Of a stretch of DNA of 15,492 nt, positions 15,431-15,492 are shown piece after piece. This DNA is from CAUZIZ01 sp963579905 (GTDB lineage Bacteria > Acidobacteriota > UBA6911 > RPQK01 > JAJDTT01), in contig CAUZIZ010000132.1 of assembly GCA_963579905.1 (NCBI GenBank), positions 1 to 15,492 on the forward strand, in the 5' to 3' direction. Below the pieces are notes generated by a model. The model made no database searches and had not been told where the DNA came from. It saw only the letters and a list, made by a program, of their open reading frames with translations. Made by a program: the position numbers and the translations under genes. Each line of letters opens with the position of its first letter. Position 1 is the stretch's first letter.

Positions 15431-15492
15431 GAAGGGGACGGAGCGGGGGCCGCTGGGCATGGAGCAGGAATCCCGCAGCCGTCCCCTGTTTG
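15431..15492 (-). repeat. REP-like palindromic element, copy 2 (inverted)
   Basis: The last 62 bases of the window are identical, in reverse complement, to 3253-3314. GGGGACGG (15434-15441) and CCGTCCCC (15479-15486) form the outer stem. The similarity may continue past the window edge. The element lies upstream of the DUF5519 gene, beyond its candidate promoter. Confidence 0.75.

Noticed and set aside
3253..15492. Composite transposon or integron bounded by the inverted repeats
   Set aside because: No transposase, integrase or target duplication is visible, and the genes between are ordinary housekeeping or envelope genes.

Overview
The window looks like chromosome of a Gram-negative bacterium of moderately high GC. 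It encodes a DUF5916-type outer-membrane barrel, Tat-exported and Sec-exported proteins, a BrxA/BrxB bacilliredoxin and a long-form HflX. That mix resembles Acidobacteriota or a neighbouring phylum, but this is inference because no rRNA or other marker gene is present. No tRNA, CRISPR array, phage gene or transposase was seen.

Layout. Bases 1-3446 (+) hold one large PKD-repeat surface or secreted protein that is cut off at the window edge. It is broken by indels near 240, 2271-2277 and 2357-2361 and by in-frame TAG codons at 2037 and 2658. A REP-like palindrome (3253-3314) lies at its 3' end, where it converges on hflX. Everything after that is on the minus strand. In transcription order within each group: a TfoX-like gene (5362-5032, frameshifted at a 7-C tract) followed 21 bp later by hflX (5010-3361, no ordinary start codon); a SAM methyltransferase (6296-5466); a bacilliredoxin-rhodanese fusion (7182-6427); a small DUF7661-like gene with two internal TAGs (7607-7380); and a Tat-signal Gfo/Idh/MocA oxidoreductase (8964-7675).

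The right end reads as one transcription unit from about 15365 leftward. It holds a secreted DUF5519/luciferase-domain protein with an internal TAG, a DUF5916 outer-membrane protein, a class IV aminotransferase, a C-terminal remnant of a PlsC-like acyltransferase, and a decayed YiiX-like papain-fold protein. A second, inverted, identical 62-bp copy of the REP-like palindrome forms the last 62 bases of the window.

Main theme. Six long genes are intact (hflX apart from its start codon). Between and beside them are six loci carrying frameshifts, internal stops or truncation, yet still recognisable along their length. Five of the six internal stops I found are TAG. Either this genome is undergoing pseudogene decay, the assembly has uncorrected errors (several indels lie in homopolymers), or some TAGs are read through. 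TAG also ends at least two genes normally here, which argues against full reassignment. I did not find a clear new multi-gene system. The features most worth following up are the TAG pattern, the REP pair, the hflX start and the bacilliredoxin-rhodanese fusion.
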